Origin: Tamarix chinensis
Lineage: Eukaryota > Streptophyta > Magnoliopsida > Caryophyllales > Tamaricaceae
DNA length: 64,000 nt
Reading direction: 5' to 3'
Assembly: GCA_030549775.1 (NCBI GenBank)
Contig: CM060178.1
Coordinates: 69,678,896 to 69,742,895 of the forward strand
Part shown: positions 1-14,000 of the stretch, one piece after another
Numbering within the stretch: the first letter of the stretch is position 1
Layout: every line of letters starts with the position of its first letter
Translations under genes and position numbers: made by a program
Notes under the pieces: generated by a model
Seen by the model: the letters and a program-made list of their open reading frames with translations, nothing else
Database searches by the model: none
What the model was told of the DNA's origin: nothing

Positions 1-560
1 TATTATAAATTATACCAAAGATATAATTAAAAAGTGATATCTATATATATATTTTTGTCCGTGTCGATTCATTTTTTTTGTTCTATATAAAAATGAAATT
101 TATGATCTCCTACATGAAACGAAGATAGTACTATATCGATTGTCAAGATGCTATTGATTGAAAGAATCAATAGAATCAGCCTGTTCCTGTTCTATTTATT
201 TACTAGATTATCATTGAGATATTTATTAATTGCATTCTTTGGACTAGTCATCTAACAATTTTTACTCGAGATATTTATATGTATAGTAGTATAATTTATT
301 AATTTTTCCAAGACATGTATTGAAGAATATCCTTTGGACTGGCCTGCCGTCGCCACCTAAATGGGGTGTTGAAAAGGACATTTCATATTTAAAAATATAA
401 ATGTCGAGAAATCCCCATTTCCTTAGAAAGGAAAAGAAAATAATTATGTGCAAGAACAGGAATAAACATATCAGTAAGCTCCGTTGTGCTGGCCCTTGTG
501 GCTTATTATCAATAAAATTATCTAAAAAGAAAAAGTAAGTTTTTATCTGCACCTTATTAT
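1..560. other. AT-rich intergenic DNA upstream of the remorin gene
   Basis: No gene, RNA or recognisable transposon remnant is visible here on either strand. The stretch is AT-rich with short stop-broken reading frames only. It may hold distal promoter elements of the remorin gene, but I see no motif that supports this. Confidence 0.5.
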
Positions 561-861
561 TGCTACTGAAAAATATAATTATTGACGATTATGCCACTAC
601 TGCAGGGGGTGGAATCTACTTGAGTTGGGGTAAAGGGGTGGGGGGCACAGTTTGGCTATTCGTGCCGTGCCATCACACCAACTCTTTCCTTCATTCCTAT
701 TTGTGTCGCCAGCCACCCCCCATAATTTTTTCTTCTCTTACGTATTAATACTAGCGCTTGATACCTCCCCTTGTCCCTCTTTCGTCTCCTCTCTCTCTCT
801 ATATTTACCAACTTCCTACTACAGCAATCCTATTCATAATTTTCTGTTCAGAGAGAGAGAG
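561..861 (+). promoter_or_regulatory. Probable core promoter and 5' UTR of the remorin gene
   Basis: This segment runs up to the remorin ATG. It has a C/G-rich patch at about 600-720, then a pyrimidine-rich stretch with a CTCTCTCTCT run near 788-800, as is common in plant leader regions, and a GAGAGAGAGA run at 851-860 directly before the ATG at 862. No convincing TATA box was found, so the transcription start is not placed. The role is inferred from position and base composition. Confidence 0.35.
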
Positions 862-2674
862 ATGGCGGAGGAGGGACAGAAGAAGATGGAAACTCAAACA
901 TCAAGGGAATCGGCAACACCACCAACGCCGGAAACACCTCCAGCACAAGAACAGCCAATTCCTAAGGAGGATTTAGCTCTTCCTACCAAGGAAGGTGTGA
1001 CAGAGGAGAAGGCAGAGACTTCTCCTTCAACTCAGAAAGCTCTGACAGAGCAGAAGGCAGAGACTTCTCCAACCAAGAAACCTGCTGATGATGATGGCGA
1101 TTCAAAAGGACTTGTTGTCGTCGAAAGTATGTGTTTTCTTCAACTACTTGAAAACTGTTTCGCCTTTGGGTACTTTGGTGGCTCATTTATTATTATTAGT
1201 AGTAGGTCGATCTGAATTTTGAGATTGTCATGTTGACTTGAACTATAAGATATATCGTACAGGGAGTATATGATTGATCAGATATTGAGCCTCGGAAATA
1301 TGGGATTAAGGGAAAAGGAATGTGCTTGCAAGTATGATGATATGAAAAATATCATTTTTTATTAGTATGTATATTTTTCTTTTAAAAAAGATTCCAAATC
1401 ATGATTTTCAGTGCTGTGCTTTTCGTGAGCCAATCAAACAGTAATACGAACATCAGGCGTATCAGTAAGCATAAAACCTATTTATATATCCCTTAGAATT
1501 GATATGCTTTTCATATATAGCATGATATATGAATGCCATAATCCATATACCTTGATGGACTCTTGCTGTTGTATTTGTTTCCCTTGTTCGTTCATATACT
1601 TAAGCATGGAAACCAAATTCAATTTCCAGATAAAAACTTGGTCCACGGATTAGAACAACTCCGCAAATATATTATTATTAATTATCAGAGCAAGCTCCTC
1701 TGGAGGCATATTAGTTATCAAAACTTGGTCGACTTATAGGAACAATTCTCAAAGAAAGAAGAAAAGACGAAGTTTATTGCTTAAATAAATAATTAATTTG
1801 AATTTGGGTTCGGGTTTGGGTTTTCTTTGGGTTCGGTCTAATCAAGCTGATGGATCGGAGTAGATCTTATAAGCTTTGCAGCACAATTCCCTGTTTTAAC
1901 AATCTTGGTTGGTGGCAGATGATCCGGTATCTGCCGATGAGAAGAAGCCTGCTGAGGGCTCAATACACCGAGGTATTATGATGGGTTGGTTTGTTCCATC
2001 CTTTTGGAATGAATTGAGCTTGTGGGTTGGTTGTTTTCATTAACGCTTTACGAGCCTTGGTTTTTCAGACGCGGTCCTTGCTCGAGTTTCTACGGAGAAG
2101 AGGATATCACTAATCAGAGCTTGGGAAGATAATGAGAAGAGCAAAGTAGATAACAAGTATGTTTTTCATTCGGCTCCGTGATTGGGGAAAAAATAAATGA
2201 AAAGTCTTTATTAATTTCCTCTGCAAATTAGACTCAGTCACTGTGCCTAAACTGTAACTTGACGGACAGAGCTCACAAGAAGATGTCTGCCATTGATTCA
2301 TGGGAGAACAGTAAGAAAGCGTCTATTGCGGCAGAGCTTAAGAGCATTGAGGTAATCCTGTTACAAATACTGTGTTGTTTATTCTTGCCCCAACCCTCAA
2401 GCTTCTCGATCGTATTTAATAATTATTATCTATAATCTAAAATAATAATTCACTGGCCGTTGATTATTTATTTCAACAGGAGAAGCTGGAGAAGAAGAAA
2501 GCACAGTATGAAGAGAAGATGAGGAACAAAATTGCAATGATTCACAAGGCAGCGGAGGAAAATAAAGCCATAGTCGAGGCAAATCGTGGGCAGGAGTTGC
2601 TCAAAGTAGAAGAGAAGGCCGCTAAATATCGTGCGACCGGAACTACCCCAAAGAAACTCTTTGGATTTTTCTGA
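862..2674 (+). CDS. Remorin, 5 exons, 227 aa
   Basis: Plant-specific plasma-membrane protein that coats the cytosolic face of membrane nanodomains and acts in cell signalling and plasmodesmal and microbe responses (known of the family). Exons read at 862-1126, 1919-1972, 2069-2156, 2270-2351 and 2480-2674; all four introns are GT-AG and the joined frame is open to a TGA at 2672-2674. The N-terminal ~105 residues are Pro/Glu/Lys/Thr-rich and look disordered, with a repeated QKAETSPT-like unit around residues 50-75. From about residue 107 the conserved remorin C-terminal domain begins (AVLARVSTEKR, then RAWEDNEKSK, then KKMSAIDSWENSKK), followed by a Lys/Glu-rich helix predicted to form a coiled coil (EEKLEKKKAQYEEKM). 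The end, YRATGTTPKKLFGFF, matches the hydrophobic C-terminal anchor of group 1 remorins and has no cysteine. The length is slightly above the ~200 aa usual for this group because of the long N-terminus. The ATG follows a GA run and is the first one giving the MAEE start typical of the family. The gene appears intact. The intron 1 boundaries are the least certain because the flanking N-terminus is poorly conserved. Confidence 0.93.
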
Positions 2675-2949
2675 AAGGGTGGGTGGTGATGGGGTGTATC
2701 ATCATTCGGAGTTTTATTTTATTTCGTTCTTTTGGCTTGGCGCTTTGTACAGGTGTGTTTGTTTGGCTTTACTAGCAGGTCAATCCCCCCTCCCCCTTGC
2801 ATAGTTTATGTGTATACTACGTTTGATTTGATCCGAAATAGACAGACATACATCAATTTGTAAATTTATGTGCGATTTGGATCCAATCCTACATTACGCA
2901 ACTTGGTGACTTTCTCCCTTTCCTTGACCTTCAGCCTCCTACCGTCATT
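2675..2949 (+). other. Remorin 3' UTR and 3' flank
   Basis: This T-rich stretch after the remorin stop lies before the first transposon-derived sequence. It is likely to hold the 3' UTR. No clear AATAAA signal was identified, so the polyadenylation site is not placed. Confidence 0.4.
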
Positions 2950-5853
2950 CTAACACTAAATTAGTATTATTCTGAAAAGAAAATTTGACATCTAACTTCT
3001 ACTTTTAGCTTTATTCTTTTTATTATCTATAAATTAATTACCCCTGGTTTTTTATAATCAATATAAGTGTCATATTAATATAAGTTTTATTAGTTCTTTA
3101 AATAATATATAAAGTTCCAGAATAAATTCATTTTTAAATGTACCTCCTTTCCCAGCATAATCTTTTTCCTAACACCATCTCATATTCATGCTATACCTCT
3201 ACCCCATGTTTCCCTCTCCCATATCTTGCTCAATGTGCATGTGCATGTGCATGTGCATGTGCATGTCATCATCCGTTTAATCTCTCCCTCCTCTTATCTT
3301 AGTGTTTTGATTCAACCCAACCAATCTTCTCCTCCTCCTCCCAAATCTTGCTTTGGTTCTCGCACAAACAACACCGCCCACACCGGAACACCTTTCCACC
3401 AACAACCATCCAATTATCATAATTTTTTCCCTATAAACGATCAGCACAACCTCCACATTAGTGCCCCCCGCCGTAGCCAACCCTCGCCAACCTAAGGAAC
3501 TTCTTCTTTCTCACCCCATGACACTTTGTTTATTTTTCATTGAGGTACACACCTATGGGCCCTCACACGACCCAACCATGCCATCTCACATAGTTTTTAC
3601 GCACACTTGCGCAGCCTTACACGCCTTAACCATGCCTTTCTTGCATGGAACGCATACCACCTTCGCACATCGTGTGTACTCTTCTTGATCTCTCCTTGCA
3701 TTCCATTGTGCCTTGCATATAAATAGCTTGTGTTTGCTCTACCTTATCGACCTATAAATGCGCTACATGCAAGGTAATGCAACACCTTCACATAAGCGTG
3801 CTCAACTCATGCATGTTCCTTCACCTGATTATTTTCTAACCTTCTTCCCCATTTGGATTTTAGTTAAATTTTTGGTTATTTTTATATTATATTAAATATT
3901 AATATATGTATTGATGGGTGTTAATTTTTAGGTAATTCTTGAAAGTCTTAGAGAAGATGATCTTTTGTATTTTTTGTATAGCTTAGATTTAGAAAAAAAA
4001 TCCAATCACTCATAAGGCGGTATAAATTATGTGTGAGCATGTTATAATGGTTTTAGAATCATGCTAGGATTTCATATTATGCAAGTATTATGAAATTCAT
4101 GATAAGATGATAACCTATTAAATAGAAGGTATGCTTGATTTGTTGTTAATATGCTAAATGATTAACGTATGCATGTCTAAGGTTTGTTTATGATTGAAAT
4201 CTTGTTAAGTTAAGATATAATTTTCATGATAAATGTTCCATGATTATCATCGCATGTGTAGTTAGGGTTATCATAAATAGCATGAAAGTAAGAACACATG
4301 ATTAGGGCTAAAACAATATAATTGATACATGTATGATATAGGATTGGAAATATTTTATGCATGCACCATGATGTTGATTGCCCTATTAAATGACGTATTA
4401 TGCTATAAAATTGCATGTGCATTCTACATGGAATATATAACTCGTTAGAAATGCATGATTAGGGATTATCCGTGTAACATTATTAAATGCATGAAAAGTA
4501 GAAAATATAGTTACTCACTAAAACGTAAAGATTACCTATGTGCTAAAATATTGTGAATTATTGTCTTGTAGTTTTTTCATGACAAAGTCTCATAATAAAA
4601 ATAGTTGGTACAAAATTTGGATAGTAATGGAGAAATTAGGGTTTTAAGGGCATTTTGGTCATCTTTGACCTAATGCACCTAATGTGAATAATTGGACCTT
4701 AAATGGCCTTATATTTTGATAGGTTAAACTAAGTGTTGACTTTAACATAGGTCAATGACCTTAGGGTTTACCTTAATAATTAGAAACAAAGGGAAATGAT
4801 TAAGTATGGAAATAAGAACTATTATGTAATGTGTGATATCTGTGATCACCTCATAAAATGATAATACTTAAAGTCAAATACCTCGAGTTAGAAAATGGTT
4901 GCTCTCTAGGATTAGTTCCTCTAGAGGCGAGGTGTAGCCCTAGTTTGGTTTTGGTTTGCTGATGTGTCGATGTGTTATAGTAAGACCCTAGTCTTCTCTA
5001 TAGGTAACCTATTGCTCCTATAAGAGATATTAATACTTAAAAATTAGGTGACCAAAGTTGGAGGATACTATGTTGCCTATGTATTTGGAATTAAGTTGGA
5101 TTGTTGGTTTAGCAAAAACCTCAATACCCTATCTTGGTATTTGGAATTGAGTTGATAAGTCGATTGTGGCTATGGTTTTAATATGGCTATTTTATACTTT
5201 GAGATAAAGTAAATTGATTAAGTACAATTAACTGCTGAGCATAAGACTTGATGATATGTATATATATATATATTATCCCATATTTTTATACATTGTTATG
5301 GCATGTGCTTTGTGTTTTAAAACATGTTTTCAAATTATTGTGTGACTATGTGAAATGTAAGTATACTACCTCTTGTGAGATATTGTGATTTACTCAATAT
5401 GAAAAAGTCGTATCGATACTACTTTTGTAGTTGACTTTGTGAAGGGCATAGATTAGTTTGAAGAATATAATAGTGGTAAGGATAAATGGATTCTTTGGAA
5501 AGAGGTCCCATTCTCGAAATGGGCTTTTGGATTTAAGAGTTAGGAAAAACCAGTGTTGTACCATCAGGCATCAGTTTTTGTTGTAATTGATTTTCCTTTT
5601 GACTTGCATATCCCTTTTTGTATTTTGGTTAACTTTTTTGTACGGAGAATATTTATCTAGGACTTTTCTCTATGTTATTATTGCTTATTTCCATTGTTTG
5701 TTTTGCATATAACTTGTTTTGAACCTTAGCATTTGGCATAAAAGAGAGAAGGAAACTAAACTTATGCTAAGTGTGTCGGTAACACCCATTATTTAGTAAT
5801 TAATGCTTTTGGAAAATAAAAATTTTAAGTAGTAAAAATAGGGGTGTTATAAT
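2950..5853 (+). repeat. Long LTR A (subfamily 2), + orientation, left end not resolved
   Basis: This is non-coding sequence of the long-LTR family that recurs in the window. It ends in GGGGTGTTATA at 5,853. It aligns by eye with 38,303-50,589 along its length: a CT-rich leader with TTTTGATTCAACCCAACC near 3,306, the block TCCAATCACTCATAAGGC near 4,000, a CTCTAGAGGCGAGG block near 4,920 and the TTACTCAATATG block near 5,390. The left end lacks the TGTAA.ACCC start and its flank does not match the Copia LTR that follows on the right. The left ends of both elements were therefore probably deleted beside the remorin gene. The Ty3/gypsy assignment is inferred from the termini and length. Confidence 0.6.
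3233..3266. repeat. (ATGTGC)n microsatellite
   Basis: About 5.5 perfect copies of a 6-bp ATGTGC unit lie within the leader part of long LTR A. They give a fortuitous His-Val repeat in one frame, which is not evidence of coding. Confidence 0.9.
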
Positions 5854-7107
5854 GTTGGTTGATCGGCCAAGGTGGGTTGACCAAACATAATGCAATAACT
5901 ATGAAAGGGCATTAACTAGGTAAGGGAATCAACTAATCAATGGCATTAGCGGGCAAAGGTATCAGCTAGAAAATGGTGCCAACCAGTCAATGGCATCACC
6001 GAGTAAGGGCATCTATCAGGAAAAGGTGTTAGCTAGTTAATGGCATTTGTTAGGAAAACGCTTCAACTAGGAAAATGCATTAGAAAGTCGATGGCATCGG
6101 TCAGGCAAGGGCATTAACCAACAAAAGACTAATTGATAGGATGAATTAACTACATAGTTTTAAAAATTGCACCAACATCATTATCAGTTTAGTGGTTGAA
6201 CCATTGGTTTGGAATGATTGCGTTAGTAATACAATTTAACTCAAAAAAAAAATTTAAAAATGTAAAATATATAATAAAAAAACTACGCATTAATCTAATT
6301 AGGTCATTACCTTTTTTTTTATCGGGTTTTTGTTTACCTATTCGCATGTTCTCACCAATTTGGCTAATTTTGACTGGATTTAGGCTCCTAAGGACTATTA
6401 AATGTAATCTAGTTAATGACCTAATCAGTTCTTCAGTTCATCGATCAAACTGGTCGATTTAATCTAGTTTTAAAAATTAGGGTTGATAGATATGACTTAA
6501 GAAGAGCTCCAAGAAGTTAAGGCTGAGGGAAACTTCTTAATTGTGTTAGCTTGGCATATAGGTTAAGGTTGATGGAGAAGATGTGAATAAGCAGACCAAA
6601 GATGGGAAATATTGGAGTGGTTAGAAAATCCTTTAATATAAGATATTTTTACTCATCAAGCATAATGAATTATGAGTTGACAAGGTTAACTCATATAATT
6701 AATTATTAGGTGTTAACTTGTACACTTATGTTGACTTTTATTGATGTTAGGTAGAAACTTATTTTTTTTGTGCCAACTAATGATGGTAGAGTATTGGCCA
6801 AAAATGAGGGAGGGTATACAAGGCCCTCATGTTGATCATTTGTAAATTAAGTGGAAAAACTCTCATTTTCTCCCATTTTTCATACTTAATAAAAGTCTTC
6901 ATTTCTTTCTTCCATAAATCTACATTCTTGTTCTTACAACTTGCTTTTATATTTCCTTATAATTATGATATTGATATAAGGATTAAATCCTTGGATTGTT
7001 TGATCTTGCCTTCTACACGCAACTAGTTGAAGGGAGTGTGACATCATAATTGAGCGAGTGTATTATGTTGTTAGTTAACCGAGGGATAAGGGTGAGTAAT
7101 ACCTAAC
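5854..7107 (+). repeat. Copia-1 5' LTR remnant
   Basis: This stretch contains imperfect tandem units of about 25-45 bp built on GGCATCAAC/GGCATTAGC and AGGAAAAGG between 5,910 and 6,130, then AT-rich sequence. The right end is placed just before a degenerate initiator-Met primer-binding site (CTATCAAAGCTTG, near 7,110-7,122). The homologous 3' LTR starts near 11,061. The left end is missing. Confidence 0.5.
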
Positions 7108-7149
7108 AACTATCAAAGCTTGTGGTTGACAATCATTGAACCAAGAAAT

Positions 7150-10100
7150 TCATTCATGGTTATGTTGAATAGTATGAGATGTATGACGTAGAAGAGCAAG
7201 ATGGAATATCTTCTCTATGTAAAAGAATTGTATAAGTTCATTGATAATGGAGGAGTTGGGTTGAAGAGCATGAAATAAAAATAAGTGGATTAAAAGAATC
7301 TCAATAGAAGATCTTTTGGTTATGTTCATTAATGGGTGGATGACAACATCATTCGTCACATTGAGGAAGAAACTATTGCCTATGGAGTGTGGTCAAAACT
7401 AGATTCACTCTATGCAAACAAGATGATTAGAAGTAAGGTGTAACTTATGAAAAGTTGTATACAATGAAGTATGTAGATGGAGATCCCATTACATCATACT
7501 TTAATTAGTTCCAAAACATATTCATCTAATTTAAGAATAAGGTAATTAAGTTTGGGGATGAAGTTCAAGCTTTATTGGCCCTTGGCTCTTTACGTGACAA
7601 TTGGGAGATATTATGTGTGTGTCTTAGTAGTTCTGTCCCAAGTGGAAAGCTTATAATGGCCTCTGTGATGATGTTAATTATTAGAGAATAAGTAATAATA
7701 GGAGGCAGTGTGAACTCATCATTAAAGTCCAAGACATTGGTGGTACGATAAGGGAAATCTAAGGGTAGGAAGTAGATCAAAGGAAGGTCTAAGAGTAAAC
7801 TGGGAAACTCAAATAAGGATGAGCCTTGCTTCCATTATGGGAAGCTTGATCATTATAGGAATAATTATTAGGAGTTAAAAGTGATAAGGGTAAAGGTAAG
7901 ATAAATGTGGAGATGACCATCATCTTTGATAATGACTTGGTAATTGTCTCGGAACATCTGAATGCTTGCATAGGCACCTCAATTGAAAATGCCAACTTCT
8001 ACACATCCAGAAACTTCAGTAAGGTATAAATGGATAATGATGGTGTCTCAAAGATATTCAGTATAGGGAGTATATAATTAGAGACAAGCTTGGGTTGTAC
8101 GTTATAACTCAAGGAAGTAAGGCATATTCCAAACCCAAGAATGAATCTAATCCTAATTGGAATGCTAGATAATGGAATGTTACATGAGCTAGTTTGGAAT
8201 AGGCTTATGGAAGTTGAAAAAGGGATCATTGATGGTGGTTAAAGGGATGAAGTGTTGATCAATATATTGGACTCAAGCAAAGTCATGTAAATTAGTTAAG
8301 GTGAACTTGGTGAGAAGCTTATATAATGTATGGCATCATAAAATTAGCTACATGAGCGAGAAGGAGATGAAGTTTATCAGTAGCCAAGGCACCCTACCTA
8401 AGTTCTAAGGGGGTAACATGGGTAAGCAAAACTAAGACACTTTTATCAAGATATCCAATGTGAGAGCTAAAAAGAAGCTAGATCAGATCTTCTCGAAAGT
8501 ATGTGGTCCGATGAGGGTGAAGGAATTGGATGGATTATCATACTTTGTGACCTTCATCTATGATTATTCCAAGAAAATGTTTGTATATCCCGTGAATACC
8601 AAGGATCAAGTGTTCGTCAAATTCAAGGTCTTCCATGCTAAGGTTGAGCTTGAGACTTAAAGGAAGTTGAAATGTATTTAGATCGAAAATTGAGGTGAAC
8701 ACCTGATCTCATTTAATAAATATTGTTAGGCTCATGGAATTTGATATGAGTAGATCATTCCTAAAATCCCTCAACATAATGGGATGGTAGAACAGATAAA
8801 CCACACATTTATAAAGAAGTTATGGTGCTTATTCTCATATAACGAGCTTCCACTATCATTTTGGGGATAAGCTTTATAGATGGAATACCACCTAATAAAA
8901 TTATCTCCATCAAGTCTTATAAATGGTGATGTGGTTGATATAGTATAGTCTGATCAAAATGTACACTATAAACACCTAAGAGTGTTTGGTTATGGAATAT
9001 TCATACACATTCCAGGGACAAAGGACAAAACTAGATGAGAAGGCTTATCAATGCGTGTTCACTGTATATGGGGAAAAGAAGTTTAGCTACAAGTTTTATA
9101 ACTTATTAGCTAGGAAGGTCATTCGAAATAGAGATGTTGTGTTCTTTGAGAACCAAAACATCAAAAACTTCATAAAATATGGGAGGTGGGAGGCTTACAT
9201 TGATCACCTGGTGGAATCTAGTGATGATTTAAAGGCAGGTGGCTTGATGAGAAAGGGTGAACTTAGAGGGTCAACTAAGGTATAATCCAACTTTGATGAA
9301 GAGTTGTTGAGGCACCATGCCAAGGCACAATCCAACTTTGATGAAGAGATGTCAAGGAACCATGTCAAGGTAGTGGATCATGAAGATCATAAGAATGATT
9401 CAATACAACTCAAATAGTTTAATACACTTAAAGCTCTATAGAAGGTTCAAAGATCTACCAAGAGGGTCTACACCAACTAGCAACTATCGTACTACAAACT
9501 GTGTGTTACTCTTGGATAGTGGTGAGCTTCGATGATATGATGGGTCCTAGGCAATGCTCGCCTAGAAAAGTGGTTGGTTGCAATGATAGAAGATATGAAC
9601 TTTGTTAAGAAGAAAAACATTTACAAGCTCGTGGAGAGGCTAGGGGGATGAAGGTCTTGAAGATGAATTGGGATTTCAAGATCAAGCATAAGGATGACAA
9701 AGTTGAGTCAAAGCACAAGGTAAGGTCAGTGGTTAAGGGATTTTGTTAGAGAATCTATGTGATTTTGGGATTAAATAACAAATTTAAATGTGGAGCAACT
9801 TGACACGAAGACTAATTTCCTACATGGTGACCTTAAGGAGGATGTATACATAGAGAAGCTAAAGCGATTTGAGGAAAGTATAAAAAATTTATGGCATGTA
9901 AACTACTAAGGGATTGTTCGATTAAAGTCAGCACCAAGGTAGTAGTACATAAAGCTTGATTCATTTATGACTCAAAAAGGGTACAAGAAGATGTTAGTAG
10001 ACCATTTGTTTTTGTGTAAAGGTGGAGCTAATAATTTCATCATTACACTTTCGTACATGGATGACATGTTGATTGTGGTCTAGGATAAGAAATATATTTT

Positions 10101-11050
10101 AAATTTGGAGCAAAATTTTACTAATTCTTTTTGAAATGAAAGACTTAGGTCATGCCAAGCAAATCCTAAGTATCCACATCACATATGATCAAGGTCAAGG
10201 TAAGCTCTTTCTATATCAAGAAGAGTTCATAGACATATAACATGATAAACTAGTTAGTTGTTTTCTTGCTCTTTAGTTCAAGTTGAGTATGACTTCATCT
10301 CTGAAGGATGAATACAATGAGAATAAGATAAGTCAGATTCCATATGTGTAAGCCATTAGGAGTCTGATGTATGCAATGATGAGTACAAGGCCCAACATTA
10401 TATTTGTAATCAATATGATCATTCGGTTCATGTCCAATCTGGGTAAATAACATTGGAAGGTGGGGAAATGGATATTGAGATATCAATGAGGGAAATCTAA
10501 GATGAGATTTTGTTTCTATTGAGGTGAGCCACTTTTGTTCCTCTATAATGACTCAGATATGGTGGGAGATGTAGATACAAGGCAATCAACACTAGATTTC
10601 CTATTTACCTTTTGTGGAGGAGCTATCTCATTGTAGTCTCAGTTGCAAAAGTGTGTGGTTCTATCTACCACTAAGGCAGAATATATAGCCATTACCAAAG
10701 ATTGCAATAAGATGTTGTGGATGAAGAGATTATTTAAGGATATCAATTTGAGGTAGGACAAATTTATGATACTCAATTATTCATAGAGTGCTAGCCATGT
10801 TAGCAAGAATTCCAACTTCCCCTCAAGATTCAAATACATCTAAGTGAGGTATCACTAGATACGAGATGCACTCAAAGAGGAGTGACTCTATCTATAAAAA
10901 TTCTATACTAATAAAAATGGGTAGGATATGCTTACATAGCCTTTATTCAAAAGTAAGCATAACTTCTACTGCATCAAAGTTAGGTTTAGCATGGCACATG
11001 GTACATGGTTCTTCTCAATGGAGAAGAACGGGTTCATCCCATGTTTCATA
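7150..11050 (+). pseudogene. Copia-1 gag-pol pseudogene
   Basis: Reading across frames gives a Copia polyprotein with many stops and frameshifts. Gag is at about 7,300-7,900 (EEETIAYGVWSKLDSLYANK), with a decayed zinc knuckle near 7,823-7,870 (CFHYGKLDHYRNNY, two Cys now Tyr). Integrase is at about 8,460-8,900 (VCGPMRVKELDGLSYFVTF, then IPKIPQHNGMVEQIN). Reverse transcriptase is at about 9,560-10,140 with the catalytic box as YMDDMLIVV near 10,054. RNase H is at about 10,555-10,870 (STTKAEYIAITKD, then RYHxIRDAL). Intact, it would replicate the element through an RNA intermediate in the cytoplasm; it cannot do so here. Confidence 0.8.
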
Positions 11051-11060
11051 AGGGGGAGAA

Positions 11061-14000
11061 TTATTAGGGTTACTTGACATATAAAGTGTCTTAAGAACCA
11101 TTACTAAAACATAAAATAAAGTCTATTGGTCGATCGATCATAATGCATCTATAATAGCCTAAAGTTTAGCTAATCCTAATTCCAAGTAATTAATCTCTTA
11201 ACCTAATTTTAATATTAGAAAATTAATAGTTTCCTTTATCCTAATTTTCTAATCCAAAACTTTAACCTAATACTAATTTGTATTTTGGGTTATTAATATA
11301 TTTTTTTAACCTAAACTTAACCCTGGATGGTGGATAATTGATTCGCCCTAATAACTTAACCTAAATTATTTTAAACTAATTATAATCCTAAACCCAAAAT
11401 TATTTTATTTCATTATTTTTCCTTTTTCCTTTTTCCTCTCTCTTTTTATTTTTATTTTTCTTTACCCTACCTGAACTTATTTTCCTTTTTCTCCCTTCTC
11501 TTGTATGAAACAACTCCCCCAACCATATCCACCTTGACATGCCCTTTGCCATACTTCCCTGACCTACACCCTACCTTCATCACCACCCATGCTCTACACT
11601 CCTGGGTTGGGTTGAAAATCTTTCCTTCCTTGATCGTGCCTCACTCCCCATGTCTCTCTTTGTCTATGTGCATGTATGTGTATATATACCTCAAGAATTC
11701 CACATTTAATGTCCCCAAAATCTCCTTCTTCTATTTTCTCTTGAAAGGAACACCACTAACTAGAATCCCTTCATTCTTCTTGTTGTCACAAAAAAACAAC
11801 AACCAAGCAACGTAACTCTCCATTGCATCACACTCCCTTACATCGGCAACACTTGTTGTTCCCTCCCCCTTTACGTCAGTAAGTTCAACTAAAACCTCCC
11901 CATTTGCTTCACCGTCCATCGTCAAAGCCTCCTTATTTTCTTCACCACCCACCAATTTTGGTCAGAACCACCAAATGATCCCCTTGTGCACTGGCCAAAG
12001 CCACTATTCCATCCTCTCAATCATCAACCAAATCTACTGTTTCATACCCCCTAGCTTCAACTAAAACCATTGAAGCCACCTAATTCCCTTCGATTAAAAC
12101 CACCATAGCCACCTCCACACTTTCAACCTTCTCCACCAATATTCACCCTATCCCTTTGTCATTTCTCACCATTCCCCACCCCTTATCAATGACACAAACT
12201 ATCATTGATACCCTCTAACCTTGACATATCTCACCATTGCCCTCTCCATTTTTACACAAGTTCTTACTAAATTCGTACCTTTGTTTGATTCAATTTTCGC
12301 TCCTTATTTCACACTCTACTACCTTAGCATTTCCTTTCTTATAATAACATTTTTTTTTATTCTCATAGGTGATTTTACATAGGTTCCGAAGGAGGTATGG
12401 TAGGATATACATGCTTATAGACTGGTGTTCTTTTCGATAAGGAAATAAGTCGTAGTTAGGGTTTATATACTAAATATTATGTATGATTGCATGGTTTATC
12501 ATATTTTTATGATTATGTTGTTAATTTCATGATTGTTAATATTATGATGTGGTAATGTGATATTATATGGTGAAAAATGAGTAAGTTGAAAAGTATGTGA
12601 TTATACAATATTGTTGCTATAATTCTTATATTATAAGTCCTAAGTAATGAGCATGATTTATCTTATTGTAATATTGATTTGAAAAGGTATGGTAAGTGGG
12701 AAATAAGTATACTCAATATGTATGGTGATGTAATAAATTGAGGATTTGGAAGTAGGGATATCAAACATATTAGACTTTTGTGTGGATATTTTAGTTAATA
12801 TGTGTTAAATATGAAAATTTTAGTATTTTACTGTGTCGAATGGGTTAAATTATAATAATGATATCATATGGAATTTTTGGGGTATTTATGAATGACCTAA
12901 GTCCCAATAAAATAAGAAAATGGCTTAATTTAGGAATAATAATCCTAGGAACGAGGTTATTATCACATGTGTAAAATAGTGGAGTTAGGCCATGATTTTT
13001 TGATATGTTATTGATATTGAAATTTTAGGAATTTATATTAGTTTTTTTTTCATTATATGATCCTTGTGAGGAAATTTATGACTTGCTTGTAAAATTTGCA
13101 TTTTATAAGTATCGTAAATAATAACTCTTGAGATAGGGTCGTTATCTCATGTGTAAGACGTTGAAGTTAGCCTTTAATTTTAGGATATGTAGATAATAAT
13201 AGTATTTAAGGAAGATGTGCTAAATTTTGTGGATAAATTATAAATATCAAAGAATTCATGCCTATAATGTGAAATTAGGTTTTTTAGGAAGATTAGGAAC
13301 CTAATTCTTGAGGACGGGCTCGATAGCTATGTGGTTGTCCATTACATATTTTAGTTATGTGTTGTGGATATCTACGTGAGTTATGCATGATGTCATAACC
13401 AATTATGAATAAAATATTAATCATTTAAAATGAATTGTCACATGAGTCGGGTTGAGGTGTTTTACGTGTATATTCCATTGAACGATAATAGTAGTTAGGC
13501 ATATTTTTCCTAGGAGGTGCATCTATCTGTTCCACCAAATTAAGAATATCAAGGCCCTAATCTTAACATGAATGATAATATGATTATGAGATAAGTAAAA
13601 AATGATTAATCAATTAAAGTGAAATATTTGAGAGTTAGGATCGAGGTGTAGGAGTCCATTCTATTGGCTTAATAATAATGGACAGGAGCATTCTACCTTA
13701 GGAGATGCTTTACACCATTCCATTGGTTTAAGAATAGTGGCCAGGAGTGTATTGCCTTAGCAGGTATAAAGTTCATTCCACTGACTTAATAATAAAGGCC
13801 TGGAGCATTTTGCCTTAGGAGGTGCTTTAGTCTATCCTGCTAGATTATGAATAAATGTGTTATTGAACTCAATATAAATAAAAGAATGGATTATGGCATA
13901 TCTAATAATTAGATATGGAATTGGGATTTACCTTTCATTATTTTATGTATCATGCATGTAAGCTTATTATTTGATGTGAACTTATGTAACTCTTTGTATC

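Noticed and set aside
262..552. 96-residue open frame on the - strand upstream of remorin
   Set aside because: Phe/Ile-rich composition expected from AT-rich DNA, with no recognisable motif.
3226..3495. Frame with a His-Val repeat
   Set aside because: Produced by the ATGTGC microsatellite in LTR A.
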